Assembly (NCBI GenBank): GCA_947625485.1
Contig: CANQOP010000003.1
Coordinates: forward strand, 62,001 to 126,000
Source: an uncultured Clostridia bacterium
Lineage (GTDB): Bacteria > Bacillota > Clostridia > Oscillospirales > Acutalibacteraceae
Length of the DNA: 64,000 bases
Reading direction: 5' to 3'
In this document: piece by piece, positions 44,382 through 54,647 of the stretch
How the letters are laid out: the number at the start of each line of letters is the position of its first letter
Position numbering within the stretch: the stretch's first letter is position 1
Notes under the pieces: model-generated
The model's database searches: none
What the model saw: the letters and a program-made list of their open reading frames with translations, nothing else
Told to the model about the DNA's origin: nothing
Position numbers and translations under genes: made by a program

Positions 44382-45839
44382 ATGTATCAAAAAGGTTTGC
44401 AGGGCTGGGTTAAGCACATCGACTTCCTTTTTTTTGACCTAGTCTGTCTCAATATTTCCTTTATTGCTGCCTTTCTGTTACAGCAGAAAACGGTAACCTT
44501 TCCAATTTTTACGGACGATAGAATCAGAATTCTTATCGTTTTTAATATTATAGCTTTAGTCAGCGCGCTTATGATGCACGCATACAAAAACATTCTCAAG
44601 CGGGGCTATTACCGCGAACTTGTCGCGGTGCTGCAATACACGATTATTGTGTTTCTTGTGATGATTTTCTACCTCTTTGCGTGGCGTGATAAAAGATCTG
44701 AAACGATAAGAGAGTTACTTTACATAGCCGCTTGGCTTTTTATAGCTCTTGACTATGTGGGCAGAGTCGTGCTCAAGCGCATTGTGCGGTTCCGTATCAG
44801 CAAAAAGAACGGTCCGCGTATGCTTATTGTAACCACGGCGAGTATAGCCGAGAAGGTCATCAGGACTTTCCGTGAGAATGATATGGTAAGGTACACGCTC
44901 GCAGGTCTTGTAATTATTGACAAGGACCTTACGGGCAAGAATATAAAGGGAGTGCCCGTTGTGGCAAACGTCACAAATGCGGCGGATTATGTGTGCCGCG
45001 AATGGGTCGACGAGGTTTTCGTTGATGTTCACGATAACTCGATTTTTCCGTATAAACTCGTCTCTCAATTCGAGACGATGGGTCTTGCCATTCACGAGAG
45101 ACTCGCAAATACGGCGACTATGGCGGAGAACAAACAGCTCGTCGAGCAAATCGGCAGCTACACAGTGCTCACCTCAACAATTAACTACGCGTCCTCGACG
45201 CAGCTTTTGATTAAGAGACTTGTTGATATAGCGGGAAGTATTATCGGATGTATAGGAACTCTGATAATCACCTTGTTCGTCGCACCGATGATTTATTTAA
45301 GCGACCCCGGACCGATTTTCTTTACTCAGGAAAGAGTGGGCAAAAACGGAAAAAAATTTAAAATTTATAAGTTCCGCACAATGTATAAAGATGCGGAGGA
45401 GCGCAAGGAAACTCTTATGTCCGAAAACCGCGTAAAGGACGGTATGATGTTCAAAATGGAGTTCGACCCGAGAGTAATCGGCTCGAAAAAGCTCAGTGAC
45501 GGCAAGGTGAAAAGAGGTATCGGCGGCTGGCTGAGAGCGCTTTCCATCGACGAGCTTCCGCAGTTTTTAAACGTGCTTATGGGCGATATGAGCCTTGTCG
45601 GTACGCGTCCCCCCACGGTTGACGAGTGGGAGAAGTACGAGCTGCACCACCGCGCGCGCCTTGCTATTAAGCCCGGTATCACGGGTATGTGGCAGGTAAA
45701 CGGGCGCAGCAAGATTACCGACTTTGAAAAAGTGATCCAGCTTGATACGCAGTACATACGCGACTGGAGTCTGTTGCTTGATTTTAAAATTTTGTGTAAA
45801 ACATTAATAACAGTAATTAAACGTGACGGATCGATGTAA
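44382..45839 (+). CDS. Priming glycosyltransferase (polyprenyl glycosylphosphotransferase)
   Basis: The 485-residue protein starts repeat-unit synthesis by moving a sugar-phosphate onto undecaprenyl phosphate. It has about five helices in the first half, with a CoA-binding-like region between, then one helix and the bacterial sugar transferase domain (about 285-485). That domain has PGPIFFTQERVGKNGKKFKI, the FRTM motif, and LRALSIDELPQFLNV. The exact sugar cannot be read. An AGGAGAAAG site precedes ATG 44382. A 93-base spacer separates it from the kinase gene, and a hairpin follows its stop. Confidence 0.92.
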   Translation: MYQKGLQGWVKHIDFLFFDLVCLNISFIAAFLLQQKTVTFPIFTDDRIRILIVFNIIALVSALMMHAYKNILKRGYYRELVAVLQYTIIVFLVMIFYLFAWRDKRSETIRELLYIAAWLFIALDYVGRVVLKRIVRFRISKKNGPRMLIVTTASIAEKVIRTFRENDMVRYTLAGLVIIDKDLTGKNIKGVPVVANVTNAADYVCREWVDEVFVDVHDNSIFPYKLVSQFETMGLAIHERLANTATMAENKQLVEQIGSYTVLTSTINYASSTQLLIKRLVDIAGSIIGCIGTLIITLFVAPMIYLSDPGPIFFTQERVGKNGKKFKIYKFRTMYKDAEERKETLMSENRVKDGMMFKMEFDPRVIGSKKLSDGKVKRGIGGWLRALSIDELPQFLNVLMGDMSLVGTRPPTVDEWEKYELHHRARLAIKPGITGMWQVNGRSKITDFEKVIQLDTQYIRDWSLLLDFKILCKTLITVIKRDGSM

Positions 45840-45842
45840 GTG

Positions 45843-45873
45843 TGGATATAACCTCTTTTTGAGGTCATATCCA
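45843..45873 (+). terminator. Intra-operon hairpin between priming transferase and ugd
   Basis: TGGATATAACCTC pairs with GAGGTCATATCCA, with one mismatch, around a TTTTT loop, just after the transferase stop. It lacks a following T-run, so it is more likely a partial terminator, processing site or stabiliser than a full stop. Confidence 0.5.
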
Positions 45874-45899
45874 TAACTTGCGTTAAAAGGAGAGTATAT

Positions 45900-47153
45900 A
45901 TGACTGGGGAAAAACTGAAAATAGCCGTAGCGGGCACAGGTTATGTAGGACTTTCGATTGCAATTCTTCTTGCTCAGCATCACAGTGTTAAGGCAGTAGA
46001 TATTATTCCCGAAAAGGTTGACCTGATAAACAACAGGAAATCTCCGATTCAGGACGAATATATTGAGAAATATCTTGCGGAAAAGGAGTTGGACCTTATC
46101 GCCACCCTCGACGGCGAAAGCGCGTACAGAGACGCGGACTTTGTGGTTATAGCGGCGCCGACTAACTACGACAGCAAGAAAAATTTCTTTGACACTTCCG
46201 CTGTGGAGTCGGTTATTGACCTCGTCATGAAAGTCAATCCCGATGCAATTATGGTTATAAAATCAACAATTCCGGTAGGCTATACCGAAATTGTGCGAAA
46301 AAAGACGGGAAGCAATAATATTATTTTCAGTCCCGAGTTTCTGCGCGAGAGCAAGGCGCTCTACGACAATCTCTACCCGAGCCGGATTATTGTCGGCACG
46401 GATATGAACGATGAGCGTCTTATAAAGGTTGCGAACACCTTTGCGAATTTGCTTGCAGAGGGAGCGGTAAAGGACGAAATTGATACGCTTATTATGGGCT
46501 TTACCGAGGCAGAGGCGGTCAAGCTGTTCGCGAACACATACCTCGCCCTGCGCGTTTCCTATTTTAACGAGCTCGACACCTATGCCGAAATGAAAGGGCT
46601 CGATACACAGAAAATTATTGACGGAGTGTGTCTTGACCCGCGAATAGGTTCTCACTATAACAACCCGTCCTTCGGTTACGGAGGTTACTGCCTGCCAAAG
46701 GATACAAAACAGCTCCTTGCAAATTACAGGGACGTTCCCGAGAACCTTATCAAGGCTATAGTGGACTCCAACCGTACCCGCAAGGATTTTATCGCTGACC
46801 GTGTGCTGGATAAGGCGGGTTACTACGGCTACGGCGACAATAATATATATGACAAATCAAAGGAAAAGTCAGTCACTATCGGTGTTTATCGACTGAATAT
46901 GAAGAGCAACAGCGACAACTTCCGCCAAAGCTCCATTCAGGGGGTTATTAAGCGTGTTAAGGCTAAGGGCGCGAATGTAGTAATTTTCGAGCCTACCCTT
47001 GAGGACGGCACAACCTTTTTCGGAAGCAAGGTCGTAAATGATTTGGAAACATTTAAAAAACAAAGTCAGGTGATTATCGCCAACCGTTATGATAATTGCC
47101 TCGACGACGTGAAAGACAAGGTTTACACGCGCGACATATTCTTCAGAGACTGA
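45900..47153 (+). CDS. ugd: UDP-glucose/nucleotide-sugar 6-dehydrogenase
   Basis: The enzyme oxidises a nucleotide sugar, most likely UDP-glucose, to the uronic acid. The 417-residue protein has an N-terminal NAD site ([17 protein letters not shown]), the central STIPVGYTE and [15 protein letters not shown] segments, and the catalytic Cys264 in [14 protein letters not shown]. Another UDP-sugar cannot be excluded. It is preceded by an AAAGGAGAG site and followed 13 bases later by a glycosyltransferase gene. Confidence 0.92.
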   Translation: MTGEKLKIAVAGTGYVGLSIAILLAQHHSVKAVDIIPEKVDLINNRKSPIQDEYIEKYLAEKELDLIATLDGESAYRDADFVVIAAPTNYDSKKNFFDTSAVESVIDLVMKVNPDAIMVIKSTIPVGYTEIVRKKTGSNNIIFSPEFLRESKALYDNLYPSRIIVGTDMNDERLIKVANTFANLLAEGAVKDEIDTLIMGFTEAEAVKLFANTYLALRVSYFNELDTYAEMKGLDTQKIIDGVCLDPRIGSHYNNPSFGYGGYCLPKDTKQLLANYRDVPENLIKAIVDSNRTRKDFIADRVLDKAGYYGYGDNNIYDKSKEKSVTIGVYRLNMKSNSDNFRQSSIQGVIKRVKAKGANVVIFEPTLEDGTTFFGSKVVNDLETFKKQSQVIIANRYDNCLDDVKDKVYTRDIFFRD

Positions 47154-47166
47154 CGGAGAATTTTTA

Positions 47167-48339
47167 ATGGACAATAACGTACAAAATATATTTATAGTGG
47201 GTAGCAAGGGGATTCCCGGAAACTACGGCGGTTATGAAACATTTGTAGATAAGCTTACCGAATATCACAGAAATAGAAAAAATCTGAAATATCATATTGC
47301 CTGCAAGTCCGACGAAAACGGTGAGTTCGAGTATAACAACGCCCGCTGCTTTAAAGTCAAGGTGCCGGACATAGGTCCCGCGCAGGCAATATACTATGAT
47401 GTTGCCGCGCTCAGAAGGTGCTGTAAATATATTGAGGAAAATAAAATTAAAAATCCGATAGTTTATGTGCTCGCGTGCCGCATAGGTCCGTTTGCGAAAC
47501 ATTTCTACAGGAAGATAAAAAAGTTCGGCGGCGTTCTGTACGTTAATCCCGATGGTCACGAGTGGCTGCGCGCGAAGTGGGCTAAACCAATACGAAAGTA
47601 TTGGAAAGAGTCCGAGCGGATGATGACGAAAAACTGCGACCTGCTTATTTGCGACAGCGTGAATATCGAAAAGTATATTAAACAGTCCTACAGTAAGTAT
47701 GAGCCTAAGACCACGTTTATTGCATACGGCGCCGAAACGAGAAAAAGCAGTCTCGCCGATGATTCCGATGAACTTTTCAGTTGGTATAGCGAAAAGAATT
47801 TAGCGCCAAAGGGCTATTATCTCGTTGTGGGGCGTTTTGTGCCCGAAAACAATTACGAGACAATGATAAAAGAGTTTATGAATAGCAACAGCGAAAAGAG
47901 TTTTGCTCTTATTACAAACATTGAGGACAAGTTTCTCGAAACTCTCAGGAAGAAAACTCATTTTGACACTGACCCGCGGATAAAATTCGTCGGAACGGTC
48001 TACGATAAAGAGCTGATTATGAAAATCAGAGAAAACGCCTACGGCTACTTTCACGGTCACGAGGTTGGAGGAACTAACCCCAGCCTGCTTGAAGCTCTCG
48101 GAAGCACAGAGCTAAATCTCTTGCTTGACGTTGGGTTTAACCGCGAGGTTGCAGAGGACGCGGCACTTTACTGGAGCAAAGAAAAGGGAGATCTTGCGGC
48201 GCTTATTGATAGAGCGGACGCTATGACTGAGGACGAAATCACTGCACTCGGAAAAAAAGCGAAAAAGCGAATTGCCGACGCGTATAGCTGGCAGTTTATC
48301 GCCGACGAGTATGAGAGATTGTGGGATAGGTCATTTTAG
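47167..48339 (+). CDS. GT4 glycosyltransferase with DUF1972 start (rhamnosyltransferase-like)
   Basis: The 390-residue protein begins IFIVGSKGIPGNYGGYETFV, the hallmark of DUF1972/CpsT-type transferases, and has a GT4-type C-terminal half (VVGRFVPENNYE; HGHEVGGTNPSLLEALG). Known relatives add rhamnose in capsule repeat units. The acceptor and sugar here are inferred only from family. It follows ugd in the same operon. Confidence 0.9.
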   Translation: MDNNVQNIFIVGSKGIPGNYGGYETFVDKLTEYHRNRKNLKYHIACKSDENGEFEYNNARCFKVKVPDIGPAQAIYYDVAALRRCCKYIEENKIKNPIVYVLACRIGPFAKHFYRKIKKFGGVLYVNPDGHEWLRAKWAKPIRKYWKESERMMTKNCDLLICDSVNIEKYIKQSYSKYEPKTTFIAYGAETRKSSLADDSDELFSWYSEKNLAPKGYYLVVGRFVPENNYETMIKEFMNSNSEKSFALITNIEDKFLETLRKKTHFDTDPRIKFVGTVYDKELIMKIRENAYGYFHGHEVGGTNPSLLEALGSTELNLLLDVGFNREVAEDAALYWSKEKGDLAALIDRADAMTEDEITALGKKAKKRIADAYSWQFIADEYERLWDRSF

Positions 48340-48381
48340 AAGGGTTTTATATTTTTATTTTAACGGGAAAGCAGGGATAGA

Positions 48382-48891
48382 GTGGCAAGAAGCGTTAGAA
48401 AAAAAAGACAGCGCATACGCCTTTTGATGCTGATACGCAAGGGCGGTCATAAGCGTGCAGAATATCTTAAAAAAACAAATCTTTTTAGGAAGTTTGGAGA
48501 GAATTGTTACTGGTTTTCTCGGATTCTTCCTGCTGAACCCGGCGTAATTTCAATTCACAATAATGTAAACATTGCTACGGATGTGTATTTTTGTGACCAC
48601 GATGTTATGCAGCATATGCTAAATAATATGGAGCCGTGCAGAGAGAAACTTGCTCTTAAAGGCGGAAAGAGGTTTAACTATAAAAAATATCCGATTGAGA
48701 TAAATGACAACGTATTTATCGGCGCAAAAGCTATAATAATGGGTGGAGTTACTATAGGACCGAACGTTGTTGTAGCTGCGGGGAGCGTAGTTACTAAGGA
48801 TGTACCAGAAAACAGCATAGTAGGAGGTAATCCGGCAAGGATTATCGGCAGTTTTGACGATTTCGTTGAGAAACGTATCAATACTAATTGA
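48382..48891 (+). CDS. Hexapeptide-repeat acyltransferase
   Basis: The 169-residue protein has left-handed beta-helix repeats in its C-terminal half ([38 protein letters not shown]), typical of O-acetyltransferases that decorate capsule sugars. The N-terminal ~50 residues are very basic and untypical. GTG 48382 is taken with a weak AGGGA upstream; a start at the internal ATG near 48427 is possible. It sits at the start of the more AT-rich section of the locus. Confidence 0.82.
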   Translation: MARSVRKKRQRIRLLMLIRKGGHKRAEYLKKTNLFRKFGENCYWFSRILPAEPGVISIHNNVNIATDVYFCDHDVMQHMLNNMEPCREKLALKGGKRFNYKKYPIEINDNVFIGAKAIIMGGVTIGPNVVVAAGSVVTKDVPENSIVGGNPARIIGSFDDFVEKRINTN

Positions 48892-48897
48892 ATAATA

Positions 48898-49749
48898 GTG
48901 AGTGACAGAATGAGAAAAAAACTTACAATTAAAGAAAATCAGGAAGAAGCGTTAAAGATTCTTGTCAGGATCGCCGAAATCTGCAGTAAACTCAGATTAA
49001 GGTACTATTTGGCGTACGGTACTCTATTGGGCGCGGTCAGACACAAGGGGTTTATCCCGTGGGACGACGACGTTGATATTATGATGCCGCGTGACGACTA
49101 TAAAAAACTGATCGACTATTTTATGAAAAACGCAGAGGCGCTTAAACCGCTCGAGCTTTTTTGCCCTTCCAATAACAAGAATTACCCATTCTATATTGCC
49201 CGCATAAGTAATAACGAATTTGAGCTGGAGGTAGATAACGAGGAACCCTATGGAATGGGAACGTTTATCGACATATATCCGCTCGACGGCGTAGGGAACG
49301 ATAAGAAAGGCGCAGTCAAGCTCCGCCGAAAGGGCAAGCGTCTGTCGTCATACTGCTTCCTTGCGACGAGAAACCGCTTTGAAAAGGGAACGACCTCATC
49401 TAAATTCAGGCTTTTAGTAAAGCTCCCTGCGTATATATATGCGAAGATAAGGGGTAAAGAGCATTTTCTCCGTGAGCTTGAAAAGCTGAGCAAAAAATGT
49501 AATTATAATAACAGCAACTTCGTTAGCTGCGTCACCTGGGGCGGAGCGGGAAACGAAAAGGATATTCTTCCCGAAGAATGGTTTGGGGAGGGCATCTCGC
49601 TTCCGTTTGAGGATTACAGCTTTCTTGTGCCGGTAAAATACCGGGAAATTCTAACCTTTTTTTACGGAGACTATATGCAGCTTCCGCCTGAAAGCGAGCG
49701 TATAGGGCATCATTTCTACAGAACCTACAGAAAAAACGATAAAGAATAA
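48898..49749 (+). CDS. LicD-family phosphotransferase, copy 1
   Basis: The 283-residue protein has the LicD motif YGTLLGAVRHKGFIPWDDDV near residue 40, whose Asp residues bind metal. LicD proteins transfer phosphocholine or a sugar- or polyol-phosphate to glycans. No choline kinase or cytidylyltransferase genes are nearby, so the donor is uncertain. GTG 48898 is used; no strong ribosome site is visible, which suggests coupling to the preceding gene 6 bases upstream. Confidence 0.85.
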   Translation: MSDRMRKKLTIKENQEEALKILVRIAEICSKLRLRYYLAYGTLLGAVRHKGFIPWDDDVDIMMPRDDYKKLIDYFMKNAEALKPLELFCPSNNKNYPFYIARISNNEFELEVDNEEPYGMGTFIDIYPLDGVGNDKKGAVKLRRKGKRLSSYCFLATRNRFEKGTTSSKFRLLVKLPAYIYAKIRGKEHFLRELEKLSKKCNYNNSNFVSCVTWGGAGNEKDILPEEWFGEGISLPFEDYSFLVPVKYREILTFFYGDYMQLPPESERIGHHFYRTYRKNDKE

Positions 49750-49750
49750 A

Positions 49751-50698
49751 ATGGAACTTAAAAATATATTTGAAAAGCAAGGCGGAAAAACTCTTATAAA
49801 GCAGTACATTCGCAGCGGAGCGTTGTTTACGGCGGCGGCGGAATTTGTCCTGCTCGGGAAAAGCCGCACCGCGCTGGAAATTCTCAGACTTTCCGCGCAA
49901 TTCAAGGCGAGAAAAAAACTTTTTAAAAAGTACGGAAAAAAGCTCAAAGATTTTGAAAGCAGTTACGACGAAAAAGCTCCTCACAACCTTTCAAACAAGG
50001 TATGGGTATGCTGGTTTCAGGGGATGGAAAATGCCCCCGAAATCGTCCAAAAATGTTATAAATCTTTATGCGACAATCTTGACGACAGAGAAATTATACT
50101 CATAACAAAAGATAACCTTTCGGATTATGTAGAGTTTCCCGATTTCATTATTGAAAAGTGGGAAAAAGGCATAATTACAAATACTCATATGACCGATCTT
50201 CTGAGACTCGAGCTGCTTATAAGGTACGGCGGAACATGGATAGACGCAACTGTTCTGTGCACGAGTCCGCGCTTGGATATTCCCGACTTTTTCTTTAACT
50301 CGGAGTTGTTTATGTTCCAAACGCTCAAGCCGGGGCGCGACGGACATGCCAATTTTGTTTCCAGTTGGTATATGAGTGCCAAAACGAATAACAAAGTCCT
50401 CTCAGCCGTGAGGTTTTTGTGTTATGAGTACTGGAAAAAGAGCAGTGGTATGATAGATTATTTTATGCTACACGACTTTGTTTCAGGTGTGTTGGAACGC
50501 TATCCTGAGGAATGGAGCGCAATTATACCACGAGACAATTCCGCTCCACACATTCTTCTTCTAAGGTTGTTTGAAAAGTATAACGAAGATATATGGAATG
50601 AAGCAAAAAGATTAACGCCATTTCACAAGCTGTCCTATAAAATTGACAGCGAAAAAACGGAAATCAGGGGAACATACTATGATGTAATTTTGGGATAA
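49751..50698 (+). CDS. Capsular polysaccharide glycosyltransferase (GT32-like)
   Basis: The 315-residue protein has the capsule-synthesis GT pattern: WVCWFQGMENAPEIVQKCYK near residue 78, then THMTDLLRLELLIRYGGTWI with a DATV motif (IDATVLC) that supplies the DxD-type metal ligand. The specificity is unknown. It starts two bases after the LicD stop and is in the AT-rich section. Confidence 0.87.
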   Translation: MELKNIFEKQGGKTLIKQYIRSGALFTAAAEFVLLGKSRTALEILRLSAQFKARKKLFKKYGKKLKDFESSYDEKAPHNLSNKVWVCWFQGMENAPEIVQKCYKSLCDNLDDREIILITKDNLSDYVEFPDFIIEKWEKGIITNTHMTDLLRLELLIRYGGTWIDATVLCTSPRLDIPDFFFNSELFMFQTLKPGRDGHANFVSSWYMSAKTNNKVLSAVRFLCYEYWKKSSGMIDYFMLHDFVSGVLERYPEEWSAIIPRDNSAPHILLLRLFEKYNEDIWNEAKRLTPFHKLSYKIDSEKTEIRGTYYDVILG

Positions 50699-50713
50699 AA
50701 GATTGGTGGATTT

Positions 50714-51619
50714 ATGGAAAAAGTACAGATCCTTATGTCAACGTACAACGGAGAGAAGTATCTGCGCGAGCAGCTCGACTCCGTTTTTGCCCAGAAAGGC
50801 GTGGAGGTCAGTTTGCTGGTACGCGATGACGGCTCTACCGACGGTACTATTGATATTCTTCAGGAGTATGAGGGAAAGAATAATTTTAAATGGTACACGG
50901 GAGAAAATCTCGGAGCAGCAAAGAGTTTTATGGACCTTATGTATAAGTCCGACGACGCGCCCTACTATGCATTCGCAGATCAGGACGATTTGTGGGACGA
51001 GGACAAGCTTATTTGTGCGGTAGATATGATTAAAAATTCCTCAAAGCCTGCATTTTACTTTTCAGACGCACGTATTGCAGATGAACACGGTGAGCCTTTC
51101 GGCAAGGTTTTGTATGGTAAAGATCCCGAAATAAATTTTTTTTCTCTTGCTTTGGCGGGAGGAATCCTGGGATGCACACAGGTGTTTAATAAGACGCTCA
51201 GAGATGTTATAATAAAAGCGCCGTTTCCCGAAAAAATCCGTATGCATGATTATTACGTTGCAATAATATGCACTGGTATCGGAGGAGATATGGTTTATGA
51301 CACCAAACCGCATATTAACTATCGCCAGCACGGCGGTAATACTATAGGAGTAGCGGTAAGGTTTAAGGACAAGATTAAAAGTCGGTGGGGGCGTTTTATA
51401 AATAAATCAGACATTAAAATAGCTGATCAGGCGCAGGAAATACTCGACCGATACGGGCAGGATTTTACGCCCGAAAACAGAGAATGGTGCCGAAAGGCAG
51501 CTCAGTATGATAAAAGTATTATTAACACGCTAAAAGCTGCTTTCAGCCGCGAGACGAAATATTTCAGACTAAAGCGCAGTATATTTATGAGAATAAATAT
51601 ACTGTTCAGAAGAAGATAA
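50714..51619 (+). CDS. GT2 glycosyltransferase A
   Basis: The 301-residue protein is a GT-A family 2 enzyme: ILMSTYNGEKYLREQLDSVF at the N-terminus, the DDGSTDGT motif, and DQDDLWDEDK as the metal-binding region. The C-terminal half has the rhamnosyl/glycosyltransferase-like RQHGGNTIG. A second GT2 gene follows 11 bases after its stop. Confidence 0.88.
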   Translation: MEKVQILMSTYNGEKYLREQLDSVFAQKGVEVSLLVRDDGSTDGTIDILQEYEGKNNFKWYTGENLGAAKSFMDLMYKSDDAPYYAFADQDDLWDEDKLICAVDMIKNSSKPAFYFSDARIADEHGEPFGKVLYGKDPEINFFSLALAGGILGCTQVFNKTLRDVIIKAPFPEKIRMHDYYVAIICTGIGGDMVYDTKPHINYRQHGGNTIGVAVRFKDKIKSRWGRFINKSDIKIADQAQEILDRYGQDFTPENREWCRKAAQYDKSIINTLKAAFSRETKYFRLKRSIFMRINILFRRR

Positions 51620-51629
51620 GGATTATTTT

Positions 51630-52496
51630 ATGGTTTCGGTAATAATGCCTGCTTTTAACAGGAAGAAAACAGTCCTCGACGCCGTAAACAGTGTGCTCGA
51701 GCAAACTTATAGGAATATTGAACTGATAGTTGTAGACGATGGCTCAACCGACGGGACAGCTGAGGTGCTCTCAAAAATTGACGACAGCCGTTTTAAATAT
51801 GTATATCAAGAAAACGCGGGTGCGTGCGCAGCACGTAACAGAGGTATAGAGCTTGCAAGAGGCGAGTACATCGCTTTTCACGACAGTGATGATATTTGGC
51901 ATAAGGATAAGATAAAAAAACAGATATTTATTTTTGAAAAAATAAATCCTGATATAGTCTTTTGTAAGCTTTTAAAAACATATCCCAGCGGAAAAGTTGT
52001 TGTTTATCCGGAATATTACGGCGAAGGATTTTTAAAACCCGTGGAGAACCTTTTCGGTATAGGAACACAGACAATTATGGCAAAACGTAAGGTTTTTGAA
52101 AAATACAAATTTGACCCTCAGATGCCACGGTTTCAGGAGTTTGAAATGCTGTTTCGAGCTACCAAAGAGTTTTCGATTTATTGCGTTGACGAGGCGCTTG
52201 TGGACTACAAAATCGGCGAGGATTCAATAAGCGGCAACCCTATGAAATTGAAAACGGCGTGTGAGATTTTTTTAAAAAAGCACCCCGACATAAGGGAGTA
52301 TCCTATTATGGTGGATATAATGGCGCACGGCTTGCTTACCGGAGCCAACACAATGAAACGTGATGGAAACAGTTGCTATAAGGAACTTGTAAGGCTCGCA
52401 GGAGAGTACAGCAAAAGCCCCAAACTAAGAATAAAAACTTTTCTTGTATGCGCCGGCGTGTATGACCTATCAAGAAAGATCAGGCATAAGGAATAA
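51630..52496 (+). CDS. GT2 glycosyltransferase B
   Basis: The 288-residue enzyme has SVIMPAFNRKKTVLDAVNSV, the DDGSTDGTAEVL motif and HDSDDIWHKDK. It is a GT-A fold enzyme that adds one sugar of the repeat unit; the sugar is unknown. It is tightly spaced with the surrounding transferase genes and shares their AT-rich codon use. Confidence 0.88.
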   Translation: MVSVIMPAFNRKKTVLDAVNSVLEQTYRNIELIVVDDGSTDGTAEVLSKIDDSRFKYVYQENAGACAARNRGIELARGEYIAFHDSDDIWHKDKIKKQIFIFEKINPDIVFCKLLKTYPSGKVVVYPEYYGEGFLKPVENLFGIGTQTIMAKRKVFEKYKFDPQMPRFQEFEMLFRATKEFSIYCVDEALVDYKIGEDSISGNPMKLKTACEIFLKKHPDIREYPIMVDIMAHGLLTGANTMKRDGNSCYKELVRLAGEYSKSPKLRIKTFLVCAGVYDLSRKIRHKE

Positions 52497-52524
52497 AATT
52501 ATATTTTAATTATGGAGAGACATT

Positions 52525-53469
52525 ATGGACAATAATAACGGCTCAAAAGTGGCGGCTGTGGTCGTGACTTATAACAGAAAAGAGCTTTTGTCAGAGTGCC
52601 TTAACGCGATTCTTAAGCAGAGCTTTTCGGTCTGGAAGTTGATAATTATAGATAATGCGAGCACCGACGGCACGGAAGATATGCTTAAAAAAACGGGTGT
52701 TCTAGAAAATCCCGTGGTATACTACAAAAAAATGGAGATAAACACGGGTGGATCGGGCGGTTTCTATACGGGTATTGAAATCGCGAGAGAAACGGACTGC
52801 GACTGGATATGGATAATGGACGACGATACTATTCCTTTTTCTGACTGCCTCGAAAAACTCATAGAGAAAATCAGGATAAATCCAAACGCGTCTTTCTTTG
52901 CGAGCTGTGTAAAGGGCGAGAATAACGAGCCGATGAATGTTGCTAAAATTGATGCGAGGCCTACCGAAAACGGATATGCAGACTGGTATATGGATCTTGA
53001 TAAGGGGCTTGTCAAAATACAGAAAGCGACGTTTGTTTCTTTGCTTTTCAACAAAAAAGCTGTTGAAAAGGTCGGACTTCCCTGCAAGGAGTACTTTATC
53101 TGGGGAGATGACTTCGAATATACACAGCGCTTAACCACCTGTTTTGCCCCTGCGTACCTTGTAGGAGACAGTTGGGTGTGTCATAAGCGTAAAAACGCCA
53201 GGTCGATAAGCCTAAAAAAAGAGACGGATTTTGCAAGAATTAGAAATTATCATTATTTTTACCGCAACAGTATAATAAACGTTTACCTTTACCAGAGTCG
53301 GAAGTCATACATTAAGAGTGTTCTAAAGTACTGGCAAGAAGGAGTGAAACTTGCTTTTACAAGACCATTCGGGTTTAGAAAGCTTATAACCTGCCACAAG
53401 GGAGTTTTTGAAGCTATAAAAAACAAGAAAAAATTTAGAGGGTTAATTTTATCACAGCTTAAGCGCTGA
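52525..53469 (+). CDS. GT2 glycosyltransferase C (GlfT-like)
   Basis: The 314-residue enzyme has VVVTYNRKELLSECLNAIL, DNASTDGTEDML and the INTGGSGGFYTGIEIA segment, followed by WIWIMDDDTIP. This pattern (NxGGSGGF...DDD) is typical of galactofuranosyltransferases of the GlfT2/rhamnosyl group. Together with the UDP-galactopyranose mutase gene downstream this suggests galactofuranose transfer, as an inference. Confidence 0.86.
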   Translation: MDNNNGSKVAAVVVTYNRKELLSECLNAILKQSFSVWKLIIIDNASTDGTEDMLKKTGVLENPVVYYKKMEINTGGSGGFYTGIEIARETDCDWIWIMDDDTIPFSDCLEKLIEKIRINPNASFFASCVKGENNEPMNVAKIDARPTENGYADWYMDLDKGLVKIQKATFVSLLFNKKAVEKVGLPCKEYFIWGDDFEYTQRLTTCFAPAYLVGDSWVCHKRKNARSISLKKETDFARIRNYHYFYRNSIINVYLYQSRKSYIKSVLKYWQEGVKLAFTRPFGFRKLITCHKGVFEAIKNKKKFRGLILSQLKR

Positions 53470-53492
53470 CAGATTATTAGGAGAATACGGAT

Positions 53493-54647
53493 ATGAGTAT
53501 AAAGTTTAAATTAAAAGATACTTTTTTAATACTCTACGCGATTTTTACTTTCTCTTCCGTAATAGACGCATCATTGATTAACCTGGGGTTTATTCCAATT
53601 GTTATAAATCTTTTATGTGTCATGGGACTTTCAGTTCTTTTTGTTATGCGTAAAACCTACGACCTTAAGAAAATAGGAATTGTTATTCTTATATTACTTG
53701 TGTTTTCTGTTTCCGCAATATTTACGGAAAAATTAAATCTTATTGTTTTTGCTTTTTTTATTGTATCCGCAGAGGGAGTAGATTTTACAAAGATTGTAAA
53801 AACGAGTCTTATTTCGCTATGTGTGGCGTTGTCTATCATTTTTATGTGTTCTGTGACCGGATTAATACCCGATTATACCTACGAACATTCAGGTCAAATT
53901 GCGCATAGCTACGGCTTTAATTATTACAGTATTTTTCCTTACTACATTATGTACGTTTTCATAATGTATTTATATCTGAGGGCGAAGAATGTAAAGTGGG
54001 TCGAGATAATCTGCGTTTTTGTTTTGAACTTTGCGGTCTACAGGGTGTTTACTGTACGCCTGTCGATGCTTATATGTATAATGTTTCTGGTTCTTTATGC
54101 ACTTATGGTGAAGTTAAGGGTTCTCTGTCTCGACAGCTTTAAATTTCGCACGGCGGCTAAGCTGCTGTTTCCCCTGCTGTGCGTTTTTGCTATAGTGTGC
54201 GTGATTAAATTTGACCCTTTAAGCAGCACGTGGAATGCAATAAACGGTGTTCTATCCAACCGACTTTCGCTTTCACAGGAGGCTATGAACATCTATAGGA
54301 TTCCGCTGTTCGGTCAGTATATCGAGATGCATGGAGCGGCCTCGATACTTCAGGGCGGTTATGAAGGAGAATATTTTTACATCGACTCCGGATATATTTA
54401 CTCGCTTTTGGGATACGGTTTGGTCTTTACCCTGTTAGTTATCGCGATGTATACTTATCTTGCTTGTATGTCCTGTTATTATAGAGATAAAACCTTTTTC
54501 GTGTGGCTTATTGCTGTGGCAGTATTCAGCCTCGTTAACAACACATGGGTAGATATTTATTACAACCCTGCGCTCTTGTGTTTTATGACAGTGTTTGGAA
54601 GAGAAAGGATTAAAAGGAGACGGAAGTTGCATGTCACCTTCAGATAG
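53493..54647 (+). CDS. O-antigen/EPS polymerase (Wzy-like)
   Basis: The 384-residue protein is highly hydrophobic, with about ten helices and one larger extracytoplasmic loop (about 235-290), the expected design of Wzy polymerases, which share little sequence identity. It is placed between the transferases and the flippase gene, which supports the assignment. Its 3' end overlaps the flippase gene by 17 bases. Confidence 0.8.
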   Translation: MSIKFKLKDTFLILYAIFTFSSVIDASLINLGFIPIVINLLCVMGLSVLFVMRKTYDLKKIGIVILILLVFSVSAIFTEKLNLIVFAFFIVSAEGVDFTKIVKTSLISLCVALSIIFMCSVTGLIPDYTYEHSGQIAHSYGFNYYSIFPYYIMYVFIMYLYLRAKNVKWVEIICVFVLNFAVYRVFTVRLSMLICIMFLVLYALMVKLRVLCLDSFKFRTAAKLLFPLLCVFAIVCVIKFDPLSSTWNAINGVLSNRLSLSQEAMNIYRIPLFGQYIEMHGAASILQGGYEGEYFYIDSGYIYSLLGYGLVFTLLVIAMYTYLACMSCYYRDKTFFVWLIAVAVFSLVNNTWVDIYYNPALLCFMTVFGRERIKRRRKLHVTFR

